From the IMG/VR virus record IMGVR_UViG_3300028610_001490, positions 24,921-88,920 of that record: a stretch of DNA of 64,000 nt; one strand, 5' to 3'. Under the pieces are notes generated by a model. That model was not told the DNA's origin. It was given only the letters and a program-made list of their open reading frames with translations, and did not search any database. Origin of the DNA: a virus. The translations under genes and the position numbers were made by a program. Below, in pieces: positions 37,968-46,767 of this stretch; the first letter of the stretch is position 1, and every line of letters starts with the position of its first letter.

Positions 37968-39195
37968 AGTCTAATTCATTGGTCTTAATCATGCCGGTAA
38001 CATTGCCGCGCGGAGTAAAATCATTTACGGATTCTTCTTTGGCGGATTCTACTTTTGCCATTTTTTCTGTCATGGTATCCGCGTCAATAATTTCAGGTTC
38101 GCCATTGCGCGATTTATTGGTTTGTTTCTTTGGTTTGGTTTTTTCTACAATGGGCTTGGGTTTGTCACCATTGCCTGATAGAATCTTGCCAATTATTTCA
38201 TGACGCTTGACAATTTGACCGTTTGACGCTGTAGCAGAAGAACAAGAATCGCCGTAGAAAATGCGCATATCGGACCGCGCATTGCGCAATTGCCCAAAAA
38301 ATTCAATGAGATAAAGAGTCATATTCTCACATGATTCTTTTTTCTCATTGCCTACCAGATTCGCAAGGATTGCTTCTACATGAGTCTTTTTTGAGAAACG
38401 CTTTACACTTGCGATATCACTTTTTTCAGTGAATTCTACTGATACAATCCAGTACAATCTATCCAGTTTTTTCTTCAAATTGGCGATATCTTGCTTCGTC
38501 AATGTATGCGCAATAAACCAGTCTATTGCCTTGCGCGAGGTATAGTCAAGGTTTGCGGATTCTTCGTTCATTGACATAATAGATTGTATAACAATTGACT
38601 CAACAACCAAAGATTTAAACGGGTTGTTTTTCAAGTTTGCTTTGTCGTTCATAAAATCCCAAACCTTATGATTCACGCAAGAATCAAGGTCTAATAATTT
38701 GTCAACTATTTCACCGCGTTTCGCTTCTAACAGAGTCAATGGAATTCCACCGCGGTTTATATCGATGAAATATTCTACTACTTCGCTATCATCGAGAGAC
38801 AATACAACCATCATGATAACAGTGTTTAAAAATTGTTCGCGTTCGCGTTCTTGCCAATCCATAACACCATTTCCATTAACATTGTCGTCATAGTCTGTAG
38901 GGGTAAGCAACCCATCATACAAGCTTGACAACGTGCGCGTCCGTTGCTTCCCATCTACCATATTATACATGCCATTATCACGTGTGGCCAAAAATAAACC
39001 AATTGGTCTACCAGTCAAAATTGAACGAACAAAATTATCAACTATGTTTGGTTTATTCCAGTGATTTTTATCAGTTCGCTGATACGCCATAGCGGTATTA
39101 ATCCTTCCCTTATTGCGTAGGGCTAGATATTCCCTGACAGTTAATTCTACCATTTCATAATTTTTAACCATTGCGTTTTTTTGTGTTTCAGTCAT
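37966..39195 (-). CDS. DUF262 (GmrS/ParB-like fold) protein
   Basis: 409 aa. N-terminal AYQRTDKNHWNKPNIVDNFVRSILTGRPIG and MVDGKQRTRTLSSL (D81-G-K-Q-R85) match the DUF262 motifs (YQR...W, DGQQRxxTL), a ParB/sulfiredoxin-like nuclease/NTPase fold found in GmrS/BrxU-type defence enzymes. The C-terminal domain DUF1524 (HNH) of those enzymes is absent; instead there is a helical part and a basic/acidic tail. Could be a defence/anti-defence or regulatory protein; role unresolved. Confidence 0.75.
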   Translation of the reverse strand: MTETQKNAMVKNYEMVELTVREYLALRNKGRINTAMAYQRTDKNHWNKPNIVDNFVRSILTGRPIGLFLATRDNGMYNMVDGKQRTRTLSSLYDGLLTPTDYDDNVNGNGVMDWQEREREQFLNTVIMMVVLSLDDSEVVEYFIDINRGGIPLTLLEAKRGEIVDKLLDLDSCVNHKVWDFMNDKANLKNNPFKSLVVESIVIQSIMSMNEESANLDYTSRKAIDWFIAHTLTKQDIANLKKKLDRLYWIVSVEFTEKSDIASVKRFSKKTHVEAILANLVGNEKKESCENMTLYLIEFFGQLRNARSDMRIFYGDSCSSATASNGQIVKRHEIIGKILSGNGDKPKPIVEKTKPKKQTNKSRNGEPEIIDADTMTEKMAKVESAKEESVNDFTPRGNVTGMIKTNELD

Positions 39196-39207
39196 TTTAC
39201 CTATTCC

Positions 39208-39285
39208 TTATATGAATTGAATTATTGAATAAATTATGTACATCATTGTACAAATTGCGATTATTTCAGTATTATATTTTTTCAT
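39208..39285 (-). CDS. Membrane micropeptide, 25 aa
   Basis: MKKYNTEIIAICTMMYIIYSIIQFI after AAAGGAAAAAATAC; a single hydrophobic helix. Ends just before the ribosome site of the DUF262 gene. Confidence 0.45.
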   Translation of the reverse strand: MKKYNTEIIAICTMMYIIYSIIQFI

Positions 39286-39394
39286 GTATTTTTTCCTTTT
39301 TTTGTAAAGTACTTTGAATAAAAATTAGTGATTAATTTCACTTTGATAATTTGCTATTCATACCTCTATAGAATAGCAAATTACGCAAGTAAAA
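39286..39394. other. Short AT-rich gap
   Basis: Contains no gene or recognised promoter; about 110 bp. An imperfect inverted repeat around AATTTGCTATTC/GAATAGCAAATT (39347-39382) is visible. Confidence 0.4.
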
Positions 39395-39532
39395 TCAAGG
39401 AATAATTTGATTTTTAATTTTGAGAAGTTTATACCTCAAAAACAATACTTGCCACAAAAACCAATTTAAAAAACCTGTAAAGATATCCCTTTTGTTTTTG
39501 CAAAAATCAAGTAAGCTTACAATTGTTTTCAT
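39395..39532 (-). CDS. Small basic hydrophobic protein, 45 aa
   Basis: ATG 39532: MKTIVSLLDFCKNKRDIFTGFLNWFLWQVLF... The ribosome site TAAGGA lies in the loop of element copy 39536 rather than after it. Possible membrane peptide. Function unknown. Confidence 0.5.
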   Translation of the reverse strand: MKTIVSLLDFCKNKRDIFTGFLNWFLWQVLFLRYKLLKIKNQIIP

Positions 39533-39545
39533 TATGATAAAATCC

Positions 39546-39746
39546 TTATTTTATTGGTGACAAATTAGAGTAATATCTATCAACACAAAATAGACAAAAT
39601 GCTATAGCTTTTGTCAATGTGGGATATTTATTTACTACTTCTCTGTCATTGTATGTTAGGTGTATACCCCACTTTTCAACAGGGTTATATTCAAGATGAA
39701 ATTTTACCCCATCGATATAAATTATTCTATCATGTATTGCGTACAT
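39546..39746 (-). CDS. Hypothetical protein, 66 aa
   Basis: MYAIHDRIIYIDGVKFHLEYNPVEKWGIHL..., beta-rich with an apolar C-terminal helix. AAGAGGCAAAATAAA precedes ATG. Function unknown. Confidence 0.55.
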   Translation of the reverse strand: MYAIHDRIIYIDGVKFHLEYNPVEKWGIHLTYNDREVVNKYPTLTKAIAFCLFCVDRYYSNLSPIK

Positions 39747-39788
39747 TTTATTTTGCCTCTTTTTTCTAAAATACTTTTGTTTCAGATA

Positions 39789-39896
39789 TTATCTTAATAC
39801 AAGAATAGCATACCACAAAAACCACATTGCAAATATGGCATTCCTTGTCATCGTAACAACCATTATTATTATATGTATTTTTCTTATTGTCAACAT
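39789..39896 (-). CDS. Membrane micropeptide, 35 aa
   Basis: MLTIRKIHIIIMVVTMTRNAIFAMWFLW..., after AAAGGAGTCTAAA, a ribosome site shared word-for-word with two other small genes (33578, 33851). One or two hydrophobic segments. Confidence 0.5.
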   Translation of the reverse strand: MLTIRKIHIIIMVVTMTRNAIFAMWFLWYAILVLR

Positions 39897-41395
39897 TTTA
39901 GACTCCTTTTGTCTGATTAAGATTTAATAGTTTGGGTTAAACCCTACAAAAATTATACAATTGGAAGTACTGTTTTGTCAAGCACTCTATCATTGCATTT
40001 ATACGATATGATATACTATGTCATATAGATATATATCTATATGTATTGTAGGATGATACTATACTATAGTGTATTAGTACTATAATACAGTATAGCTTAT
40101 GCATATATAGATAAGTATCTATATGTATTGTAGCATGATACCAGTATATACTAATATTAACTTAACTATAGTGTATAGAGAAGCCTTCTCTACCACAACA
40201 AGATCATACAATTAGAACATACATTCTATTTTACTAGGGATTCTCTCTTATAAGTGATTATTACTTCATTTAAAGGATTTATTTTATCTCAAGCATTTTT
40301 TATCCGGTAAAATGTATCCAACACAACAACAGTTTAAAACGTGTTTAAAGGTATCATACAGCGATTCTAAGTGATTATTTTACAATAAATGACTATAGGA
40401 TATCAATTTACTTTTTAATTGTACTCTGATTGCATTTTATGGTATCCTTGTAACGTATATGATGGTAATATACATTATGTGAGTACAATGTATATACATA
40501 TGGTATGTTTGTGGTATATAATTTATAATGATATGGTGTATAGTTTATAGGGATATGATATAATGATGTATGATGTGATGTATATATATTTTTTTTTAAA
40601 ATTAAATTTATATTTTATATGTATACACTCAATAATCTTAAGGTTTATATTCAATTTTCTTTAATCCTATCACCAAACTATTCATTTATCCTTATTACTT
40701 GTTATTATTATAATATAATGAGAAGTAATACTAGATAGAAGGGTGGTATAAATATTGGCAGTATCCCAAGAATTGACAGGGCCATCGGGCTATTTTACTC
40801 ACACACTACATTTCACATCATTTTTTTTCATTTTACAAATCACATTCCACTATTTATTCACTATGCAATTCTTCAGTCATAAATATAAAAATGGCATATA
40901 GAAAAATAAAAAATAATAATAACTTATTCAATGACAATAAAAAAAGGCACTCATATAAATATTGAGTTTCTAGTATTTTTTGAAGGTATAATGTATACTG
41001 GGTAACGGGGAAGTTAAATAAAAAATTAAAAAAAAATACTAGATAATCATAATGATTATCTAGTATACTATAATGTCGAATAATAATTTAGTATTCTATA
41101 TTATTAAACAAGACTATTATATAGGTGAAGCAATTAAAAATGAAAGAGGGAAGTTGTTTTTGTGGCTACAGAAAAATAGGGAATTCTATATACCCTTCTT
41201 TTAACACATCTCAGAATATTTCTATAAAATTGAAAAATATTACTGTTGATAACTATATATTTTTTTGTGGATTCTAATAATTTTATAATTCTAGGGAACT
41301 TTTATTCTAGAAATTCACTAAGTCATGAAGCCGCGGGTTTACTACACTAGAATTATTGAGTTTTAGGGTATTTAAAACTAGTCAAATTCACATAT
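39897..41395. other. 1.5-kb gene-free, palindrome-rich AT region (candidate origin/regulatory region)
   Basis: No plausible gene on either strand. Contains a 40-bp imperfect direct repeat at 40023-40062 and 40105-40145, each built on a dyad (ATAGATA..TATCTAT) followed by the same ATGTATTGTAG word. A second related pair is at 40328-40390 (mate at 37812-37880), and a 31-bp palindrome at about 41036-41066. Strong AT bias and iteron-like dyads fit a replication origin or partition site, but no experimental mark is visible. Confidence 0.5.
41036..41107. repeat. Palindrome and TAGTATxCTATA repeats (mate of 11049-11221)
   Basis: ATACTAGATAATCAT and its complement form a 31-bp palindrome with a single central base. 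It is followed by ATCTAGTATACTATA and TTTAGTATTCTATATTATTA, the same words as at 11068-11183. Two distant loci therefore carry one family of sites. Confidence 0.65.
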
Positions 41396-42679
41396 TTAAT
41401 ATTCTAAGTATTTTCGCAACAAATTTCTCATTCTTTCACTAGGTATATAAATTTGTATTTCTTTATCATTTCTTATGGCGCTCCTAAATATCCACTGTAG
41501 CATTTCTGATAGAGCAAACTTATCTTGATCTATTTGAATATTTCTTTTTTTGAAAAATAAATTATAATAAGGATTGATATACCTATTCACCATGTAAGCC
41601 AGAACGGTTCTATCCCCATAATTGTTAGTGGCTCTGGAGTTTACTGAAATATGATTTTTAGGCGAAACATTTTTACTCTTTAGTAAATTGATATGTGGTT
41701 TAAAGCAAGTCCACAATCTTTCAGAGGATTTGCTATGAGTAATATTGGTAAAAAAATTTCTCATATTATTTTGTAGAATTGGAATAAATGATGGATTTTT
41801 ATCATACCAGTTAGAAGAGAGAGTAGTTTCATGTAATCTATTTTTGGTATCATAGTAAGCTTCACCAATTTTGTTTATTTTATGATTTTGTTGAAAAACT
41901 ATTTTTCTAAGTATTTTTTGCTTCCACTCGCTTTCGTCATGCAATCCCTTTTCAATTGAAAACTTGTTATTTATATGATCGTGTACAATATGATAAATAG
42001 AATAATCCAACTCGAAATAATCATAATAATAGCTTTGCATTTGTGAAGAAAATTGGTGAGTCATAATAAATACTTCAGAGAATGTTCCTTCCATGAAAAC
42101 ACTTATTGGGAATGACCATAGCAATAATGAATCGCTCACTAAGTATAATAGTCCTCTGTTTGCCATTTCTTTCATTGGCTCATAAAAACTAAGAGTTTTA
42201 TTAGATAGCCATCGTATTGTGTAATCATCATCGACCCCTATTGTATTATCGTCTTTTAATATACTTACATCATTTCTTGTAATATGGTCTTGTTGTTCTC
42301 TGGCTAAGTCTTTTTTCCCAGATACATTCCATTTATCTATGGTTTGAAATACTTCATCTAGAAATAATATATATTCGTGTAATCGCAATGCTTGTATCAA
42401 TTCATCAGATATATTGGAGAATAGTGCGTGGGTAGAAACAATATTTTCTCCATCCATAACTAATTGAACCAGGTGTCTTAGTTTGCTTCCTTTGCCTTTT
42501 CTGGCATCTGGTTGCACAAAATTTTTATTAGGACAAGATTTTATAATTCTGTTTACTTCATCCAGATATGGAGTAATATAAATTATTTTAGTGTCCGAAT
42601 CCGATTCATTGATTGTTTGGATTCCAAAACTTGTTTTCCCGCACCCTGGATATCCATCTATTACTTTTACTCTGCTCAT
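41396..42679 (-). CDS. P-loop NTPase, probable replication helicase
   Basis: 427 aa. Walker A GYPGCGKT (residues 9-16) and Walker B ILFLDEVF (about 104-111, D108-E109), then a long C-terminal part without obvious known motifs; the N-terminal arrangement resembles SF1/SF2-like helicases of large phages. Lies directly leftward of the divergent promoters, in one operon with the 64-aa gene. ATPase function confident, helicase role inferred. Confidence 0.7.
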   Translation of the reverse strand: MSRVKVIDGYPGCGKTSFGIQTINESDSDTKIIYITPYLDEVNRIIKSCPNKNFVQPDARKGKGSKLRHLVQLVMDGENIVSTHALFSNISDELIQALRLHEYILFLDEVFQTIDKWNVSGKKDLAREQQDHITRNDVSILKDDNTIGVDDDYTIRWLSNKTLSFYEPMKEMANRGLLYLVSDSLLLWSFPISVFMEGTFSEVFIMTHQFSSQMQSYYYDYFELDYSIYHIVHDHINNKFSIEKGLHDESEWKQKILRKIVFQQNHKINKIGEAYYDTKNRLHETTLSSNWYDKNPSFIPILQNNMRNFFTNITHSKSSERLWTCFKPHINLLKSKNVSPKNHISVNSRATNNYGDRTVLAYMVNRYINPYYNLFFKKRNIQIDQDKFALSEMLQWIFRSAIRNDKEIQIYIPSERMRNLLRKYLEY

Positions 42680-42870
42680 AAAGTTTTCTCGATACTATGG
42701 AACATTTTACCAGTATCTTTTAATTTATCTTTGGGAATGGCATAATGGAGAGCCAGAAACCTTCTCAATTCAGTCATCCATAATTCCCAGTCACAATTAG
42801 CCATTTCTTTCCATATTTCTACATCCTCTACTTGGGATCTAGCAAGAATTTCTTTTATTTCAATATTCAT
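42676..42870 (-). CDS. Hypothetical protein, 64 aa
   Basis: MNIEIKEILARSQVEDVEIWKEMANCDWELWMTELRRFLAL... acidic, helical. First gene of the leftward operon; overlaps the P-loop gene start by four bases, so they may act together. Confidence 0.6.
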   Translation of the reverse strand: MNIEIKEILARSQVEDVEIWKEMANCDWELWMTELRRFLALHYAIPKDKLKDTGKMFHSIEKTL

Positions 42871-42900
42871 TGTGCTCCTAAATGTTAGTTTCTAGTAATA

Positions 42901-42929
42901 ATTATAACATATATTGGTATATTTGTCAA
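42901..42929 (-). promoter_or_regulatory. Leftward host-type promoter of the divergent pair
   Basis: TTGACA (42929-42924), 17 bp, TATAAT (42906-42901). Confidence 0.92.
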
Positions 42930-42940
42930 TAGACAACCAC

Positions 42941-42969
42941 TTGACAAAACGGTAATTTTATGGTATACT
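42941..42969 (+). promoter_or_regulatory. Rightward host-type promoter of the divergent pair
   Basis: TTGACA (42941-42946), 17 bp, TATACT (42964-42969). The only convincing host promoter reading into the RNA polymerase/structural block; its -35 is 11 bp from that of the leftward promoter. Confidence 0.92.
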
Positions 42970-42994
42970 TTTAGTAATATGAAAGGAATAAAGT

Positions 42995-43225
42995 ATGGAT
43001 AGTGACAATAGTAGTAATAATAACAATCTCCCCCAATTAGAATTATCTGAATGTGATTTATGTATTCATTGTGAAATATGCACTTGGATAGAAAAGTTCT
43101 CAGACAACTCTGGCAGTTTGTGTATAAATTTTATTGATTTAGATTATTCAATCAGATATAATGGAAAAGAAGAATCTGATTGGGAAGAAATGTCATTTAG
43201 GAAATATGTAAGTCAAGCATATTAA
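42995..43225 (+). CDS. Small Cys-rich protein, 76 aa
   Basis: MDSDNSSNNNNLPQLELSECDLCIHCEICTWIEKF...: a low-complexity Asn/Ser start, then five Cys and a His in CDLCIHCEIC, likely a metal site. AAGGAATAAAGT ribosome site. First gene of the rightward operon, immediately before the RNA polymerase homologue, so an accessory or regulatory factor is possible. Confidence 0.65.
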   Translation: MDSDNSSNNNNLPQLELSECDLCIHCEICTWIEKFSDNSGSLCINFIDLDYSIRYNGKEESDWEEMSFRKYVSQAY

Positions 43226-43246
43226 AAATTTATTCTGGAGGTACTT

Positions 43247-45973
43247 ATTACTACGCCTAAAAAGCTACAACAGTACTACATATTTAAATTTAAATCGAGC
43301 AGGCTTAAAAACAATGATTACAACATAAAGTTAGACATAGGCCAAAGTCGTAAAAATGGTGAATTGATCAGTATGGGGGATTCACAAATGCTGAGAAGTT
43401 TGCGGAACATAAAAGACCAACAAAATAATCAAGAAGAAATAACCACTCTGTTTACAGAAAAAAATAAAATTAAAAATAGAGTTTCTAGTAAAGAAAATTC
43501 CAAAAAACTAAAAAGATTGCAAGGTAACATAGACAGAATTCTTTTTGTTCCAGAAATCATTAGTGTGGTTATAGATGATAACCGTCACTATGATAATATA
43601 ATTAAAAATGGACTTTTTATAAACAACAAAAAATTTGTAAGATTATTGTGTGGGGCTGGAAATGCCAGAAGAGACACGGTTATATTTGTAGCAGAAAATT
43701 ATGAGTTTGAATTGAAAGAATTATTGAATAATAATAGAAATTCAACTCAATTAGTTCCAGCAAAGTTTAATGCATATTTTGCTTTGTGTGCTTCAGCTAC
43801 ATTACAAGTAAGCGAACCATATTTTTGTGTGATCCCAGATTGTGTAATTCCTAAAACGGTTGAAGTTGACTATATCAATGGTGACAACACAGTAATTCAA
43901 AAACAAATGGAAATTTCATTTAATTTGTTTGATGGGATGGGATTGATTTCTCCAAGGGGGGCTGAAATGTGGGCGGGTGATTTAGGGTTAGATTATATAC
44001 CTGCTACTTTCATAATCCGCAATTCCTTTTTAAAGGGAATGGTCTGCGTAATGGATTTTAATAAATTCTCTGATGAAATTGGAAAGCATTTGATAAAAGA
44101 TATATGGGGAAATACTGTAAATACAAGAGACATGGATTTGATTTTAACAGAATCACAATTTAAATTATGGAATGCATATGATTCGTGCGATACATATATA
44201 CAAGCATGTAGACAAAACAATATGACTTGGGGAATTTCCAGATATGCTCCTAAAGAAGAAAGTACATTTGTTTTTAGTAACTATCAGTTTTTGCAAGCCC
44301 TTGATTTAAATGAATCACAAATTGAAAAATTATGTCAAAAAACAATTGATTATTTTGAGGGAGTAATCAATGAAGATATTGCATATACTTTATTATATTT
44401 GTTAGGCAAAAATTCAAGCAAATCTTATGATTCTAATATTATTGATAAAGTGTACGACAATGTAACCAAGGCCATATTGTTGCACAATGACTTGTTAACT
44501 GATCCATACATTAAAAATTACATCATTAGATCTTTAAACAAGAAAATTAAAAAATCCTATATTGGTAATCTAATAATGGATGGAAATTATCAAATAATGA
44601 TACATGATCCTTATGCGTTTATGGAACATGCATTTAGTCTATCTGTTAAAGGCTTGTTAGAAAAGAACACTCATTATAGTACTTATTGGAATGAAAGAGA
44701 TGTTGATATAGTAGTCGCTTGTCGCCCTCCTTTAACTTGGAGATCTGAAGTAAATAAGTTAAACTTGATTTCTGGAGCAAAACAAAAACACTGGTACAAA
44801 CATATAACAGGTGGTATCATTTATAATATCCATGGCCATGACACTATGCTTCATGCAGACAGTGACGTTGATGGTGACATAATAATGACTACAAACAACA
44901 CTCAAATAATTGACGGTTCGTATGGGGGCTTGCCCATTACGTATGAATTAAACAAAATTTCCAAAGAAACAATCATGGAAGAAGAACTATATAAAGTAGA
45001 TAAAAAGGCTTTTCACACTAAAATAGGCTTCATTACCAATTGTAGCACCACATTGTATTCTATGTTGCCAGAATATAAAGAAGGTTCATTAGAATACAAT
45101 ACCCTTATCAATCGTTTAAAAATTTGTCGTAAAGAACAAGGAAATCAAATAGACAAGTCTAAAGGATTGCAAGTCAAACCCTTTCCCAAACATTGGACAA
45201 CGTGGCAAAAAGTACAAGTAGATAAGGAATATTCTAGTAGAGATCTCAAAAAAATAGACCTTGACAATTCTATTATAATAGATAAGCGTCCTTATTTTAT
45301 GCGTTATTTATATAGTGGCTACAACAAGAAATATAAAAAACATTTGCATAATTATGATAATTATTCGATTGCATTCTTTGGCAAAGAGCTTGACCAGTTA
45401 TTAAAAAACCCTGGAACCAAAGAAGAGCATGATACAATTAGCAAGTATTATAGGTTTAGTCCATTGCTGGATTCAAAATGTCTTATGAATAAAGTTTGTC
45501 ACTATATGGAATCGCAAGTTAATTTACTTAAAGAAAAACATCGTCCACATATTACAGAAAAGAACATCATGTTATTGAAAGACCATTCTATTGAAACAGA
45601 TCCAACAAAATTGAAAAAATTATATGATTTATATAAAAAATATAAAAATGAAAAACGTAATTTTGCCATGATCTATAATGAAGATGGTACGGCTAAGTAT
45701 AAAACTATTGAACAATTTAATAAGTCTGTTCGTCAAGAAGCCTATAATACAATTAGTTCTAATATAAGCGAATTAGCAAATCTTGCAGTAGCAATTTGCT
45801 ATGAAGCTCATGTTGCAGACAATAAATCTTTTGCTTGGAGTGTTTTTTCTGAGGGGATTATTCAAAACATTATGAAAAACAAACAGAAGAATATTGTGGC
45901 TCCCTTTTTGGACAGAAATGGAGATATTGAATATTTGGGCAATATGTATGCATTGAAAAATATTGAGATATAA
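43247..45973 (+). CDS. YonO/QDE-1-type single-chain RNA polymerase homologue
   Basis: About 908 aa if started at ATT 43247, which follows GGAGGT (43237-43242); the first conventional start, TTG 43364, has no ribosome site and loses 39 gene-like residues (TPKKLQQYYIFKFKSSRL). The core motif DSDVDGD (D499-D505 from the TTG start) is the metal-binding DxDGD of two-barrel RNA polymerases. Upstream VACRPPLTWRSEVNKL is the first-barrel RxP segment, and downstream RKEQGNQIDKSKG matches the helix after the active site in QDE-1/RdRp and YonO enzymes. It probably transcribes phage genes from DNA. Length agrees with YonO (about 900 aa). Confidence 0.8.
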   Translation: MTTPKKLQQYYIFKFKSSRLKNNDYNIKLDIGQSRKNGELISMGDSQMLRSLRNIKDQQNNQEEITTLFTEKNKIKNRVSSKENSKKLKRLQGNIDRILFVPEIISVVIDDNRHYDNIIKNGLFINNKKFVRLLCGAGNARRDTVIFVAENYEFELKELLNNNRNSTQLVPAKFNAYFALCASATLQVSEPYFCVIPDCVIPKTVEVDYINGDNTVIQKQMEISFNLFDGMGLISPRGAEMWAGDLGLDYIPATFIIRNSFLKGMVCVMDFNKFSDEIGKHLIKDIWGNTVNTRDMDLILTESQFKLWNAYDSCDTYIQACRQNNMTWGISRYAPKEESTFVFSNYQFLQALDLNESQIEKLCQKTIDYFEGVINEDIAYTLLYLLGKNSSKSYDSNIIDKVYDNVTKAILLHNDLLTDPYIKNYIIRSLNKKIKKSYIGNLIMDGNYQIMIHDPYAFMEHAFSLSVKGLLEKNTHYSTYWNERDVDIVVACRPPLTWRSEVNKLNLISGAKQKHWYKHITGGIIYNIHGHDTMLHADSDVDGDIIMTTNNTQIIDGSYGGLPITYELNKISKETIMEEELYKVDKKAFHTKIGFITNCSTTLYSMLPEYKEGSLEYNTLINRLKICRKEQGNQIDKSKGLQVKPFPKHWTTWQKVQVDKEYSSRDLKKIDLDNSIIIDKRPYFMRYLYSGYNKKYKKHLHNYDNYSIAFFGKELDQLLKNPGTKEEHDTISKYYRFSPLLDSKCLMNKVCHYMESQVNLLKEKHRPHITEKNIMLLKDHSIETDPTKLKKLYDLYKKYKNEKRNFAMIYNEDGTAKYKTIEQFNKSVRQEAYNTISSNISELANLAVAICYEAHVADNKSFAWSVFSEGIIQNIMKNKQKNIVAPFLDRNGDIEYLGNMYALKNIEI

Positions 45974-46709
45974 TTTGAAAATATTGTATGAAAAAAGGCA
46001 CGCTGAAAAAATATTGAAATCTGGATTTTCTTCTTTTATGTCCAGGGGCGATTTATTTATCCTTGCAAAATATTTTAAACATATAGGAAAAAATAAAAGA
46101 CAAATAGAAAAAGATCTAATATTATTTTGTGAAGAACACAATCCTGAATTTAATCATGTTATTTTTGATAAAATAATAAAAAATATTGTGCGAAATTCAT
46201 TGAAATATGCATTAAACTCAGAAAATCCTGTTAAAATTACTAAAAACGAACTAAAATCAATAAGATCTGTAAAAAATTACAATAAAGAGAAAATTTTACT
46301 AGTTATGCTTGTTTCTGCTAAATATTTAGCTAAGAAAGGAGCGGAATCTTTTTATGCCAAGATGGAATTTACTGAAATTATTAAAAGGGCTAAGGTAAGT
46401 GTTCCCAAAGAAGAAAGAAAGAAAATTTTACATGCATTGAATAATACTGAACTAATCCAGGCCACATTTTTTTCAAATTCTTTTAGAGTAACATTTGTAG
46501 ACATGGACAATAGAAACAATGGTGATGGGGAAGCATTTATTGTTGACGATGTAGACAATGTTCCTTTGTTTTTGCCATTTTTTTGTGATAGCTGTGGAAA
46601 ACAATTGAAAAAGAAACCTAAAAGAAGAGTTGTATGTAATAAATGTTATCCAGCGTCTAAAAATGAACAAACTGCTGCTAGAGTAAAAAAACATAGAGAA
46701 AAACGTTAA
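45963..46709 (+). CDS. Conserved phage protein with C-terminal zinc ribbon
   Basis: About 248 aa, TTG start overlapping the polymerase stop by 11 bases (another in-frame TTG is at 45975; neither has a clear ribosome site). Helical N-terminal two-thirds (IGKNKRQIEKDLILFCEEHNP, NPVKITKNELKSI, KILLVMLVSAKYLAKK), then CDSCGKQLKKKPKRRVVCNKC, a zinc ribbon, and a basic tail. Position suggests a partner of the RNA polymerase or a replication/transcription factor; not recognised. Confidence 0.65.
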   Translation: MRYNLKILYEKRHAEKILKSGFSSFMSRGDLFILAKYFKHIGKNKRQIEKDLILFCEEHNPEFNHVIFDKIIKNIVRNSLKYALNSENPVKITKNELKSIRSVKNYNKEKILLVMLVSAKYLAKKGAESFYAKMEFTEIIKRAKVSVPKEERKKILHALNNTELIQATFFSNSFRVTFVDMDNRNNGDGEAFIVDDVDNVPLFLPFFCDSCGKQLKKKPKRRVVCNKCYPASKNEQTAARVKKHREKR

Positions 46710-46767
46710 TGTAACGCTATAAATTTATTTGTTAATAAGGTATATAAATAAAGGAATAAAATGTTAT

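Noticed and set aside
429-39555. The palindromic elements as intrinsic terminators
   Set aside because: Stems are only A-T pairs with no U-run of the right kind, and they occur between nearly all genes of what must be long operons, so efficient termination at each is implausible.
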